Positions 31,721 through 44,063 of a DNA stretch of 64,000 nt are shown here, one piece after another. The stretch is taken from the NCBI GenBank assembly GCA_902702965.1, contig CACRXP010000175.1, forward strand, positions 626,476-690,475, in the 5' to 3' direction. The DNA is from Spirometra erinaceieuropaei. Its lineage: Eukaryota; Platyhelminthes; Cestoda; Diphyllobothriidea; Diphyllobothriidae. The notes beneath the pieces are model-generated. The model was not told where the DNA came from. It did not search any database and saw nothing but the letters and a program-made list of their open reading frames with translations. The first letter of the stretch is position 1, and every line of letters begins with the position of its first letter. A program made the position numbers and the translations under genes.

Positions 31721-33085
31721 CAAGAGAGAATGAGGCGGACGTCTCGCCTACGATGACTAATAGGTCCGATCACAACCGACAGGACGACGAGCCCGTGGAC
31801 TCGAGGATAAAAGATCCCGGACTCGAGTGCCAGATGTCCCCCAGACCCGGGGTTGGGTTAGGCTGGCTGATAACGGCAAGTGAGTCAGAAACGGCAGTTC
31901 CGGTCCAGGCCCCCTGTTCGAACGCCTGCGAGAGCTCTACATTGAACCCCGGGGCAAGATAGGAAAAGCAGATCCCTTGGCCTGGTCGGTGAACGCCCTC
32001 CCCACGATAACGTTCATTCCCGTAGGGCAATCAGGATGAACCATCGGTGCACGCCAACCTCATGTCATGCCTCAGGCCTCGTTCATCGCCGATGCCCTCC
32101 ATTCAGGGCCGCAAGCGACTTGAGGCAAGATGAGGACCGGTAGATAATGTGACTCGACACGGTCAATGAAGACTTCCAAACGGGCTCTTAATTTCCAATA
32201 TCTGCCCTTCGGAGCTGGAGGGTAGGTCAAAATTCTAAGATTGGCCGCTGCCTTTCGTCGTGATGGTGCAAGGATTCATAAGGATGGCATATATAATTAT
32301 GTCCACCTGTCCAATACCTGTTAATCTCTATGGTAATCACTGCGTACTGGAGAACCGTTTTTGCTGAAAGTTTTGAAAGTTATTTTCAAAATAAAGCATT
32401 CCCCTCTCTCTCTAAAAAAAAGAATTACGCAGGGAGAGGATTAAGTCGAAGTTGACCTCGGTTGAAGAAGAAACAAGACAGACGTTATTGTTATGAAAAA
32501 GCGCACCAACTAATTTTCAGGTGTTTCGATCTGACATCATTCAGGGTGGGCTCGTCGGGTACATCAGGTATTAAAAATGAAAATTGACTGTGTTTGGCGC
32601 GAAAGCAAGAAAAATGTCCAGAGTAAGCTGCTTTCACGGGCGCTGATAATAAAACCACTTGTTATAATTCATAGAATAGTGTAATTTTGGGCTAGGAGAG
32701 AAATTAGGAAAGGGCGTCTGTACAAAGTGACTTGCGGAAGTCAAATTATGGCCTTTCTGAAAGCACAGGGATTCAAGCTCCTACGAAGAACTTAGGTAAC
32801 TGCTTGCCAAAACCACATTCTAGCCAGGCTCATTTAATTACAAAGGCCAATTATAATCCAGTAGGCAGCGCAAGATGAAATGCAGGCACTCTGTCCTATG
32901 GGAATAACCCCAGGGTTGAAGTATCCTTGATCGACGGCAGCAAGTAAGCGGAGTAGAGAAAGGGAACAGGGTGCAGCATGGATAAGTCGACTTCGATGGA
33001 GGGAATGATTGCGGGCAGTTATCCTACTCCACTTTGCATACAGACTTCTGCATAATTGGATTTGGGTGATGTGGGGTTTGTACGC
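31721..33085. other. Non-coding stretch
   Basis: At 31830-31870 the text CCCGGGGTTGGGTTAGGCTGGCTGATAACGGC resembles the S1 SINE body (GGCTGGCTGACGACGGC), so a diverged SINE is likely around 31790-31880. Nothing coding seen. Confidence 0.4.
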
Positions 33086-33360
33086 AATCCCCCGTGCGCA
33101 CATAGACAGTTCGACCGTCAAGTCCGACGATGTCCACCGTGTGCTCCACAGCAGGGACGGTGACTTGCGCGTGAGTTTGTTTATAGCGAGAGTAGACTTG
33201 TACAGCATCTGCCGCACTCCCTCTCCCTCCGCCGCCTGGATCTGATGTCAAGACATAGTCAGGAAGACCGTGGGGGGGGAGGGGGGTGGAGAGAACGTAA
33301 GTGGCTCGCACAGCGAACAGCCGTACCTAGGCGTACCACCACATCTTCTGGTCCACAATG
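33085..33360 (-). repeat. Repeat A copy, minus
   Basis: Contains GTTCGACCGTC, GTCCACCGTGTGCTCCACAG, ACTTGTACAGCATCTGCCGC, GATGTCAAGACATAGTCAGG and AAGACCG, the reverse order of repeat A blocks. A further partial piece may continue to 33450. Confidence 0.75.
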
Positions 33361-34540
33361 GATACTAGTCAGGATTTTAAGCATCAGGAGAAAAATGGTG
33401 GCGGCCCGAAGCCAAAATGGCGCGGAGGGAGCCTGCACATAGGCGTGCCACCGCACTGCAATGTTGGCATCTGCTGTGAGTGCACATCCCCGATAACGTC
33501 CGCCTTCGCATATAGTCCCTGCGTTGATGCAGTGCATCTATCCCCTTGTCCGTTTTAGGGGGCAATAGCATAGTACGTTAGTGTAGCCCTACTATAACCG
33601 CAGGAAACCTGTGCTGTCGCCGTGACCTCTGACCGCATGCCAGCAGGTTGCTTCAGATGCCTGTCTGGTGATAATCACCAATCGCATGCCTGTAAGCATC
33701 TACTTGCCAAGTAAACTGACGCGCTTTCAAACTGTCACAAACCGCTAAAGGTCGTGCAAATGAAATCTGGAAGTGTCCTTGACTTTTGACGGTATTAACA
33801 GGGACTGGAGCCTTAGGTAATGCGGGTGGTAGTTGAAAATGACTGGAAATGGTAATTTCAAACTGTCCCTCCCATGCCTAAGCTAATGACACAGCCAATT
33901 TTCCCCCACAAGTTACACTATTACTCGCCTTTTCTGAATTTCGAGCAAAAGGGACGGGAAAAAGAAGCTGGTTGGTCACACTGAGTCCAGCGGAGTATTC
34001 AGTGTCCAGCGAGTGTTTGGCACCGCACATCTGGAGACTTCTACTTCCGGATTTTCGAAATCCTTTGGGACGTGGACCAGTGAGATCGAAACCCTACTTT
34101 CATGTGAGCCTATGGACTGGATTAATGCCGAGCGCGCAACTTCTGAGTCATCCCGTTGAACATCTTGCAAATCTGGGAAGGAAGGTTTGCATTCGAACTC
34201 CTATGACGGGGCAGACGGGAGGCGCGCCGGGCCAAATTTGAGTACGGTACGCGTTATTTAGGCTGCGCACCCATGACAAACGCAGCACAAGAGGAGGCAG
34301 TGTGGTGACACGCCTAGGCGCGGGCTCATACCGCGCCGATGACTTTTGTCCATTTCCCGCACGAGATGACTGACTGGTTCGGACGGCTGACTGGTGCTTG
34401 GGAGGGGGGGGGAAGTGAGGTGGATTCTGGGACTCCGTCTCCGCAGCACTCAGTGTATTTTCCTGTCTATAAATGTACTGACGCGCTAAAAGCCATTGTT
34501 TGGAAGGTTGCCGACTGACGGGATAAATCAACCCGTCAGG
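33361..34540. other. Non-coding stretch
   Basis: Short partial resemblance to repeat A near 33420-33450 and an S2/S1-like fragment near 34010-34100. No gene seen. Confidence 0.35.
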
Positions 34541-34554
34541 CTGCAGTGTCTTCT

Positions 34555-34665
34555 CCTAAATGTGGCCTCCATGAAACTCCTACTCAGGCGGGATCTGAAC
34601 CGGCCACTTCTTGTTTCTTGGATAACCCGGTCCATCATGTGCTGACCGGGCCTGTGTGGGACGTC
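34555..34665 (-). mobile_element. tRNA-derived SINE head, minus
   Basis: On the minus strand: GGCCCGGTCAGCACATGATGG (A-box region, at 34622-34655) and GTGGCCGGTTCAGATCCCGCC (B box, about 34588-34608). Spacing is close to that of tRNA genes, but no tRNA fold is seen. Confidence 0.5.
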
Positions 34666-35655
34666 TAGAAGAGTTGTTTGCCTTTTAAGCCGTTACCCCC
34701 GCTCCTGCCGCCCGGTCATCTCGACTCTCTCTCTCTCTGAAGATCGGGTTTAGGTGATTGGGGGAGGGGAGAGTGAGACAAGTGTTGTGCAAATCCACTC
34801 TCAATATAAACGGATTCACGCGCCAGCCACCGTTCCTGCCCATCTGGATTTAAATTCATACCAGTTTGTCAAAGTAAAGGTCGGACCGGTTGCTGAATCA
34901 GCTGCTTGCCCCCGGCCATTATCCGGCGCCGGGACGTCAGTCACAACACCAAACAGAGGACAGGCAGAGCTTCCATCAAGGCAGTAATTCTGTGGACATG
35001 GAGGACATGGCATCTGCGGTTAGAAGATGTTCGCTGACAGCGAGCCCGATATGTCCTCCTTCTGGGTCAACCGACGCGTCTCGGAAGTAGGCTAAAACGA
35101 CCTAAGGATGAAATCGTCCTGGCTGTCTTATTTCAGACTCCGCTACTGACTGGCGATGGTGCAGGCGCCGTGAAAGCTGACCTCGAGTCCATCTCCGTCT
35201 TCGGCCCCTATTCCTGATTTTCAAGCTAGCTCATAGCGAGGCGTCGATAGTCGACAGCTTGAAATGAGAGGCAACTGCTTCTGATGCCGTGGACATGCGA
35301 AATGAAGACAGTTGGATCAGAAGTGATTAATATCATGTCAATTAGACAAGTGCCTGTAGGATCACTGCTACTGAAAATTATTTTCATAGCTGCTGGTATT
35401 ATAACCACTTCACTTACGTTGGCAAAAGTGGATCAAAACTGCAGGTTACCCTGCACGCAAACCGACTGTCGACCCGTAACTGATCTGAGAGATCTGAAGC
35501 GTTCAGCAAACGTCTCTTCCAGACTAAGACAGTTCGAAGGGAGAAAAATCCCCATTTGAGGCATATTCTTCAGATATAAACAAAACTAACCCATCCAGAT
35601 GGATCTGCTGACCATCGTCAAGGCATATACTGTATTTAAGTCAACTGGGACAACG
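34666..35655. other. Non-coding stretch
   Basis: Short CT repeat at 34725-34738. No supportable gene. Confidence 0.35.
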
Positions 35656-35663
35656 GTCTCCCT

Positions 35664-35775
35664 TGTTGTTGTTGTTGTTGTTGCTGTTGTTGTCGTTGCT
35701 GTTGCTGTTCTTCTTCTACTTCTACTTCCTCTTCTCGCTCTTCTTCCTCAACACCACCACCACCACCGCCACCAC
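35664..35775. repeat. GTT/TTC/ACC microsatellite cluster left of gap 2
   Basis: TTG repeats, then TTC-rich and ACC repeats up to the N run. Confidence 0.9.
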
Positions 35776-35898
35776 NNNNNNNNNNNNNNNNNNNNNNNNN
35801 NNNNNNNNNNNNNNNNNNNNNNNNNNNNNNNNNNNNNNNNNNNNNNNNNNNNNNNNNNNNNNNNNNNNNNNNNNNNNNNNNNNNNNNNNNNNNNNNNN
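35776..35898. other. Assembly gap (123 N) inside an ACC microsatellite
   Basis: ACC repeats on both sides (35746-35775 and 35899-35913). The assembly probably failed on the repeat. Confidence 0.98.
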
Positions 35899-35913
35899 AC
35901 CACCACCACCACC

Positions 35914-36440
35914 AGTATGCTCTCTATCATTGAGCGATATGGACCTTTCAGTTTCAGGAACATGGCATTCATCGATCCAAAAAGTGGAATGCTGGCTTTC
36001 CGCCCGACCTTAAACCCATGGCTCTGATCAACACAGGTCCCTGGTTTCGCAAAGGAATGAAGCCTGTGATAATTGCCCATTGGCTGCCGTAAACACCACA
36101 GTAAAGGGCGCCCCAAAAACTGCGGTAAAATATAAGCTTATAAAGCGTCCACCAAATATGCCTTGAAATAGAAAGACATGTAACTGATGTCACACTACTG
36201 ACTTAGTAATGAATACGCGGGGTATCCAAGCTTTTGGGCGGACTTCTTCCTGACCGACAATGTTAATCCCTTTCGGGAAAACCACCACACAGAAAAGAAA
36301 GCATTCGTCCTACTAATTTCGGTACTTACAATTTTCACGAAAGCATGTCTCCATAAAAAAACAGTATTTGGAGGAAGGAGACATCGTTAGTCGGAATTCC
36401 CTCATATATGGGAATTATCCAGTTGTTGGCATGATTGTTT
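35914..36440. other. Non-coding stretch after gap 2
   Basis: Nothing supportable seen. Confidence 0.35.
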
Positions 36441-36464
36441 GTGTGCGGCTTACTCAGCCCATGC

Positions 36465-36700
36465 CCACCTCTGGTCGTCTGGACGTTGTCATGACATCGG
36501 AGCCTGCTGCGTGAGGGAGGAGAGTGTGCGGTGGATGCTGTGCAAGTATGCCTGCCTGCAAACCAATTTTCGCGTAAGTCACCGCTCCCGCGCCTACTCC
36601 GTGGGGGGACACGGTGGCCGCTACAACGTGCCATGCGGTAGATCCTCTGAACCAGCACGAAGTCCAGATTTCGTCACGGTATCCCTTAACCGGATTGCAT
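36465..36700 (+). repeat. Repeat A copy, plus, diverged
   Basis: GTCGTCTGGACGTTGTCATGAC, GGAGGAGAGTGTGCGGTGGATGC, TGTGCAAGT, GTGGGGGGACACGGTGG follow the repeat A order. Confidence 0.6.
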
Positions 36701-37149
36701 ACCCCATGTGAGGTGAGATGAACGCCAGGGCGCAGACCCACATCGCGGCACTCACTTGTGCCACCCCCGAATCAGACCGGATCTGACAGTGGACTGGTGC
36801 CTGGGTGTGGGAAGACAGAGCCGATTCTAGAAACTGCGCCCCACAGCAATCAGGGTATATCACCCACTACAAACAACCTGACGCTCATTTAAATTATCAC
36901 GAGGCGTTAAAAGCCCTGGATTTGGAAGGCTGCTGCCTGCTAGGACAGTTCGGTCCCCTCAGTTCCGGCTGCGAGGACTCCTTCTTTATTTGGCCCCTAC
37001 GGTCTTCCCACTCAGTTGTGATCCTAACCGCTCCCTGGTGTTTTGGTGAAACCCTGGTTCTATTTGCGCGGACAAAGAGTGCTTGGCTCACGTGACCGGA
37101 TTTTTTAGCCTTGTAGTCATCCTCAATTATCTTGACGATGTCTCGCTGG

Positions 37150-37400
37150 TAGCACAAGGTAGATGAAGGGGGGGGGAGATGAGGGTGTGGTGAATGCTGC
37201 CAGAGTTCACCGTGTGTCCCGCTGCAAAGCTGACGGAGGGACGGTAGTCTGAGTGCTGTATCGACACATCCACTCCCCCCGCCTCCACCTCCTGGGCCCA
37301 TTGTCAAAACAGCTCCAAGAAAACCGGAGGCGGGATCAGACGCAGATCTTTGGCGCGGCGCGAACCCGCTCGTAGGCGAACCACAACACCCTCCATGCTT
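37150..37400. repeat. Repeat A copies, diverged
   Basis: GATGAGGGTGTGGTGAATGC at 37178 (plus-like core) and ...CCTGGGCCCATTGTCAAAAC.. with CCGGAGGCGGGA (minus-like) at 37300-37340, probably two abutting partial copies in opposite orientation. Confidence 0.45.
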
Positions 37401-37507
37401 GACCTTTGTTGTTGTTGTTGCACGGCCCAGTAAGGCATCCTGGACCCTGATCTGGCGCCTGTGTTGGCTCACCGCATCTACCGCGTGACACGTGGGTGGC
37501 GACCCAA

Positions 37508-37680
<173 letters not shown>

Positions 37681-37959
37681 CCAACACCACGAACAATAGT
37701 AAAAAAACAGCAACAAAGTCGACAGCATCATCACCAGCGGCAATATCACCATATTCATCCGCAAACCAAGTGTGATTATCATCGGCATCATCGTCGCCCT
37801 CCGTAGACGTGTTTGTTATCACTGACACCTGTCTTACCCGCCTCCCCTGTCCCTTCACCCAATCCTCCGCGGCCACCGCTGCCGCAAAATCTGGAAGATC
37901 AAACAAACACATGCGCATGCCACTTTTGACGGGCTTCCCGTCCAGCCTTAACACCTCCC

Positions 37960-37984
37960 TTCCTTCCTTCCTTCCTTCCTTCCT
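37960..37984. repeat. (CCTT)n microsatellite
   Basis: Six units of CCTT. Confidence 0.9.
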
Positions 37985-39740
37985 CGCCCTCTTCATGGCC
38001 TAGCTCGCGCTTAGAGTTGCCAAGACGGGCGGCGGATGCGCAGTTACCGACCTGGTCATGCCCCTGATTCGACGAGTGTGGCCGCACGCTGTATGGCCAG
38101 CGGTCAGGTGTGGGTGGAAATTAAGTGGGGAGGAGGAGGAGGAGGTGGGAGAAGTCGTCTGTTTGAACCTCCCCATGCCTCCAGTCTATGCGAGCGCATA
38201 TGCGGTCTTGTGTGCAGGCGTGCGCCCACCCAGGAGCCGTCATAGAAAACAAATTCCAAACTGTCTGGGTTTGACCTGCAGGACTGATGTATGCTATGCA
38301 GATGCACATTTTTGGGTCTGGCGAGAAAGAGTGTGTGTATGTGTACTACCGCCTTTGTTGTTGTTGTTGTTGTCGTATTTTCTGCCATCGTATTTTCTGC
38401 TGTTTTGCGTGCAAGCAGGCCGGGAGAGGGAAAGGAGCGGAGCAGAATGAATTATTGAATAAAGATGCGATTGGGAGCGTCTCGCATAGGCCCCCGGCAC
38501 TGTACGCCCTATTCTTCATAGACGGACGTCTCTGGACGCATCGTAAGAGTTTCAGTCTCCTAAATGGTGTGCTGTGCTAGGGGTGGAGATGGGACCTTGG
38601 CCAGTGGGGTCTTTTGCCATCCTAGCACTCAGTCACTGAGTCTTGGTAATTTGGTCGATATCATCGTCACGGGATCAATTGGAGCACTTCCAATCTTACT
38701 AGATGGAACTTGAATTTGCGGCTAAAATGACGAAACGTTACACTCAGTGTATGTCTTCCGGAGCCAGGTTACTATGTCAGTTCCTCCAGTATGGGCTTGG
38801 ACTACGTCCGCCCGATGTCGATCATTGAGAAAGAGACTTCGTCCATCCTCGTCCGTTCAAATTTGTCTTTTTATCAGCATTAATTTATCATTATCAATAG
38901 TCATTGAGGACTCATTACTGAAGGTCAAATACAGGACAGAAGCCGAGACATTTCATTTTACTATCAACAGACATCTGTGAATGTCACTCGTATGTGACTG
39001 GATATTCCGAATAGCAACGGCGAGGGTGTTGGTTCGTCACTTAAACGGTAGGATGTCAAACGCGGTGATCGATTGTATAGAGACTTCAGTCTCGGTCTTC
39101 CCCTCGCTGACTGGTGAGGACCAATGGATACGAACCGGTAATTTCAATCACAGTTGTCGATAGAGCCATCAGTCTGTTAATGTTCCAAGTGATCAGCATT
39201 ATACGTAGGCCGGAAACCACTTTATGCCAGTTCCATATCGGAACCTATGGGAGCGAACATTGCAGTTTGACGGCCCAAATACCAAATGAGTATTTCGTGC
39301 CGGCGTCATCATCACCATCATCATCAGGCCGTTTCCGTAAGCTACACACGGATGGCATCGTTTTCGTTACTGCATGCGCTTTCCAGGCCCCGTGTTTTGA
39401 AGCCTTGTCGCTTTCTCCATGGATCCCTCACTGAAAAGTACGACATATAGCGGTTACTCTAATGGCCTCTTGAACGGCAATTTGGTGTTATTTTGAAGTT
39501 TCTGCCAGTTGAAACTTCCAGAAATTGTGATGGTGCCATCTGTCTCGCCAGTAGTTACCCCGCACTGACTTGAGAACCAGACGAATGCGAAAATGCGACT
39601 CTGAGTCCTTGTCACCATTCCTGTCGCGTGCGGTTGTTTGAACAAGACTTAGTATCAATAGTGGCACTGACGGTTGTCGGTTACCGTGGCAGTAGCAACT
39701 GGTGTTTCGGGAACAGGAGTCATAGTAGTGGTATTAACGG
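37985..39740. other. Non-coding stretch
   Basis: No gene recognised. Short GGA run at 38130-38150 and GTT run at 38355-38375. Confidence 0.35.
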
Positions 39741-39745
39741 TTGTC

Positions 39746-39747
39746 GC

Positions 39748-39796
<49 letters not shown>

Positions 39797-39797
39797 A
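39746..39797. repeat. (AGT)n microsatellite
   Basis: About 50 bp of AGT; diffuse AGT/GGT-rich sequence continues to 39920 and recurs at 40340-40575. Confidence 0.95.
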
Positions 39798-40104
39798 TGA
39801 CAGTGCTATAAGTAGTTGTAATGTTAATTCAGTAGTAGTGGCGGTGCGGAGAGCGGTAGTAGTGGTGGCCGTGGTATTAATGGTCACAGTAATAGTGATA
39901 ATGTAGTGGTAGTGGTATATGCGGTTGGACCAGTGCGGGGGCCATATCGGATTTCGGCAGACCTTATCGGAATTGCACACTAAAACAAATGCTGACATTT
40001 CGGGGGTGCGGTGGTAAAACCAGTGACCGGCAGATGTCACGTCCAATGGGACCGCTATCACCCCCCTCCCCATTGTTTTTGCTAATCAAAAACCTGGTCA
40101 TTTG

Positions 40105-40345
40105 CTGCGTAAACCATCAAGGTGCACCAAGGAGCACCAAGGTGCGGGCCCGACCCTGTCATCCACCTGCGCCCTTCCCACCTCCGGTCTTCTTGAATCT
40201 GTCTTGACACCGGGTTCAGGTGGAGGAGGAGAGAGTACGGTAGATGCTGTGCGGGTCTACACTTACTGTGAACTAGTTCACACACAATTCACACACCTTT
40301 CTGTGGAGCACACGGTGGATATCGTCGGCAGCCACGGTTGATCTG
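40105..40345 (+). repeat. Repeat A copy, plus
   Basis: GGTGCGGGCCCGACCCTGTC, ATCCACCTGCGCCCTTCCC, CCTCCGGTCTTCTTGAATCTG, TCTTGACACCGGGTTCAGGT, GAGAGTACGGTAGATGCTGT and CACGGTGGATATCGTCGGC: one of the best copies of repeat A. Confidence 0.8.
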
Positions 40346-40699
40346 TCGTAGTGTTAGTGGTGGTAGGAGTAGTGTTGTTGATATTATTAGTACTACCAAT
40401 GATGGCAGTATATTTATTAGTATTGATGTCAATGGTTATAATATAGTAGTGGCGGTGGTGACAGTAGCATTAGCAGCAGTATTGAAAGTGATAGTAGCAG
40501 CAGTAGTAGCTATAATAAAGTAGTGGTACTAGTGGCAACAGTGGCAGTAGAAATAGTAGTAGTAGTAGTCACTCGAGCAGTCTCTGCCACACTCTCAGTC
40601 AACCGCCTTTTTTTCCTCGATCTTATCCTCGACCTCATTCCCTGATATTATCCTTATCTTATCCTTTTCTCGATCTTATCCCGTGCCAGAGAAGGAGAG

Positions 40700-41393
40700 A
40701 GAGATCTCATGAAATGTTGGTCGAAATTCTGAAATGCGTTTTTGACTAGGAAGGACTCATGGGCGGCATTGTAAAATTGCTTATCGCCAGGATGGCGGAT
40801 TTGGAATGCGTTTCTTTTTAACCTCCCACGGAAACCGTGCCCGGTAGAAAAATGACTACTTACGTAGCATGTCTTTTTCACATTGATTTTCCACGGTCTT
40901 ATAGATTCAAATATATTTTATAGAAAACATGCACAAAATGTGCCCTCCTCTACTTGTTCGGTATAAAATCACATCAACTTTACATTTTATACCCGGAACA
41001 AGCGTATTTTTAGGCATTGAAAGAGTTTCCCGATTGACGAATTACTTTGAGCTTGATCAGTCGTTGCATTAGCGTTTAGCGATTTCAGTCTACAAGCTTC
41101 ATGCGTTCCGCGTAAGGAAAATCATATATTTCTCTATGCCTTTAAGAAGATGCTATATAGAGTCCATAAAATTTTACAATGGATACGGGCTGTGTTGTAC
41201 ATTTCACGAGGAACACTGGTAAGAGGACACGGGCGAAGCAGTACATGCGGACATCGCACAATTAGAAACTATTTAAGACCGAAATACAATCTTCCTTAGG
41301 ATATAAAATATAAAGATAGCATGGTATTCTACCAAACAAGCCAAAGAAAGTACACTTTGTGTACGTTTTCTATAAAATATATTCGAATATACA
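40700..41393. repeat. Fold-back element copy, right end truncated
   Basis: Left arm begins GATCTCATGAAATGTTGGTC, then AAATGACTACTTACGTAGCATG, ...TCAAATATATTTTATAG, ...GGTATAAAATCAC. The right arm has the inverted blocks (AGGATATAAAATATAAAG..., TTTTCTATAAAATATATTCGAAT) but stops at the start of the next element. Confidence 0.7.
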
Positions 41394-42362
41394 GTGAGTG
41401 ACCGATCTCATGAAATGTTGGTTGACATTCTGAAATTCGTTTTCAAGTAGGAAGGATTACCTAGTCTCAGTGGTACTACTAATTATTTTAAGGCATACTC
41501 TCATAACATTTTGGACTCGGCGGGATATCTGCTTTTAAATGCACTTCTTTTCAATCTCCTGTAGAAAGCGGGCTCGGTAAAAAAATGACTACTTAAGTAG
41601 CATGCATTTTTCCAATTGATTACCGATGGTCTTGGAAATTCAAATATATTTTATGGAAACCGCAAAGAAAAATATGCTTCCTTTTAGTCAATCAATAGAG
41701 AATCACGTCTTCTTTATATTTTATACTTAAGGAAGGAGTATAATTAGGTTTTAAACAAGTTTTCTAATTGTCGAATAATTTGGAGCCTGATCATTCTTTG
41801 CACTAGCGCTTAGTGATTTCACCCTACAAGGTGCATGCGTTCCGCGTGAAGAAAATCACGTATTTTTCTATGCCAGTAAGGAGATATCATACAGAGTCCA
41901 TAAAATTTTGCAATGGATGCGGACCATGTTGTCATTTCATGAGGAGCAGTGGTAAACGGCCAGGTACGATGCCTTGTCTCATAATCAGAAACTTTTTTAA
42001 AACCTTATTATACTCCTTCCTTGGGTATAAAATATAAAAAAGAGGTGATTCTCTATTGATTGACGAAAAGAAAGCATGTTTTTGTTTGCGGTTTCTATAA
42101 AATATATTTGAATTTCCAAGACCACCGAAAATCACTGAGAAAAACGCATGCTACTTAAGTAGTCATTTTTTACCGAGCGCGCTTCCTACAGGAGATTAAA
42201 AAGAAGTCCATTTAAAAGCCGACATCCTGCCAAGTCTGAAAGGTTATAAGAGCATTGCGCAAGATAAGCAGTATTACAACCGCGACCAAGTAAGCCTTCC
42301 TAATCGAAAAGGCATTTCAGAATTTCAGCCAACATTTCATGCGATAGGCCACTTACTGTATA
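41394..42362. mobile_element. Fold-back (MITE-like) element with ~400-bp terminal inverted repeats
   Basis: Left end ACAGTGAGTGACCGATCTCA and, reading the right end on the minus strand, ACAGTAAGTGGCCTATCGCA. Blocks occur in mirrored order: TCATGAAATGTTGG, TGACTACTTAAGTAGCATGC, AAATTCAAATATATTTTATG, AAGGAAGGAGTATAATTAGG on the left; their reverse complements on the right. The centre (about 41770-41970) is unique. No open frame of interest. By structure a non-autonomous DNA element or fold-back; no transposase is identified. Confidence 0.78.
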
Positions 42363-42560
42363 GGAGCATCGAAAATCAGAGTCAAAAGTGCTTACTACTT
42401 AAGTAAAAAGTGCATTCCAAAGCGGACATCCTGGCAAATCCGAAATACTACAGCATTATGCTACCTGATAAGTAGTTTTACAACGCCACCTTATTAATCC
42501 TCCCTAGCCAGAAACGCATTTCAGAGTTTCGACCAACATTTCGTGAGGTCGATCACGAAC
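42363..42560. repeat. Fold-back element, right-arm fragment
   Basis: TGCTTACTACTTAAGTAAAAAG..., ...CAACATTTCGTGAGGTCGATC: right-arm blocks only. Confidence 0.6.
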
Positions 42561-43440
42561 GGTACATCGAATGACTGCCTTTTTTGAGTAGACACAGAGC
42601 AACAGCTAGCTGAATGGGAACTGCAGGCAATTGTGAAGGTATTGATTTTACGGGCTAAAAGGCCTTTTGGACTCTGCCTGTCAGTTTGTTCGTTCTGATT
42701 CCTTCTTAAGATGGCCATTCCAGCAGTCCGGAAATGGACTTTGAAAGAAAACGCCCGTGTGTAATCAAGGGCGGCACGCGTGCTGTTCGCGTAGAGGAGC
42801 CGCTTCAGCCCTGCCAGTCATTTCTAGCGGAATGTGGTGGACACGGCAGATGTTGTGCAGAACCCCCTCAGCGCGCATGTCATTACTGCGTCCTCGGGGG
42901 GTGTGGCGGACCTCGTTGCGTGCCGCGGGCAAACTTTTGCATTATTTATTTACCCTGTCATGCTAGAGAAAAACTTGAAATTTTATACCCTTTTATTCTT
43001 AGGTGTCTAACAGAAGGAGGTGATGAGTAACGCTGAAGAAAGTGGGCGGGGGGGGGGTGGTAGAATGTGTGTCGAGTCTGACTAGTTCTAGCGATATTAT
43101 TAGCTGCGGAAGTAGTGGTGGTTGTCGGTTTAGTAGTGTTTGAAGCATTGACTGCAACATTGGGAAATGTTCAGGGTTCCGAGCAAGCAAATTACTTGCA
43201 GTTTTAACAGTTGGCGGATAGTCGCTTCGAAACCCCTCTCACGAGGTCATAGAACAAACCACACAGTTTTTAACTGGAAATTGCATCGAACCTATTGAAG
43301 TGCCCATCGACTGACTAAAGGTACTGCCTGACTGAAAACATGAACGGGCTGGGGATCGTTCAATTCCCTACTTTAAACGGGCTGTATTATAACAAAACAA
43401 ATGCTCCGATCCGATTACCCAGCTGATTATAACAGTAGCT
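42561..43440. other. Non-coding stretch
   Basis: No gene recognised. An open frame at 42734-43030 is Cys-rich but resembles no family I know; G11 run at 43044-43061. Confidence 0.35.
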
Positions 43441-43444
43441 TGCC

Positions 43445-44055
43445 TATCTCTTGGAATGCTAACCGAAATTCCGAACGGTGCTTTCGATTAGGAAGGATTA
43501 TTTAACGGGCTACTTTCTGGGTGCCTGCGAAAGCCGTACTCGGTAAGAAAATGATTACCTAAGTAGTGTGCAAGTTTCATAATGATCCTAATACTGTTAT
43601 AAATTCAAATACATTCAACGCGCACAAAAATATCTGTTCTTTTGCTCATTTGGTGGCAGATTACGTCTTCTTCAAATTAACTGCTTAAAGGAGACTTCTA
43701 GTTCGGTTTTAAATTTTTTTCTTCATTTCAGAATAATTTTGTATCCGACCTGTCTTTGCATTTGCATTCTGGGATTCCAAACTGTAAGCTGTATAACTTC
43801 CATATAAGGAAATTCATACATTTTTATAAGTTATTAAGAATATATCATGCGAGGTCCACAACACGTCGCAGTGGAGTTGAAATATATTGTATAATTTGCA
43901 AGCAACATTAGTAGATGCAAACATACAATGGTTTATGAGTGGACTTTACAGGGTTTTCAAAAATATCGTAAATAGGAGCTTTTTATAGCCCAAAATATCC
44001 TTTCAGAAAACAAACAAATTGAAGAAGACACAACTTGCTACAAAACAAGTACAAT
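43445..44055. repeat. Fold-back element, diverged copy
   Basis: AAAATGATTACCTAAGTAGTGTGC, ...AAATTCAAATACATTCAACG, ...GATTACGTCTTCTTCAAATT: left-arm order, with a weak right arm up to about 44035. Confidence 0.55.
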
Positions 44056-44063
44056 AAGGAATT

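Noticed and set aside
42734..43030. 98-codon Cys-rich open frame as a host gene
   Set aside because: Overlaps a second open frame in another phase and matches no family I know.
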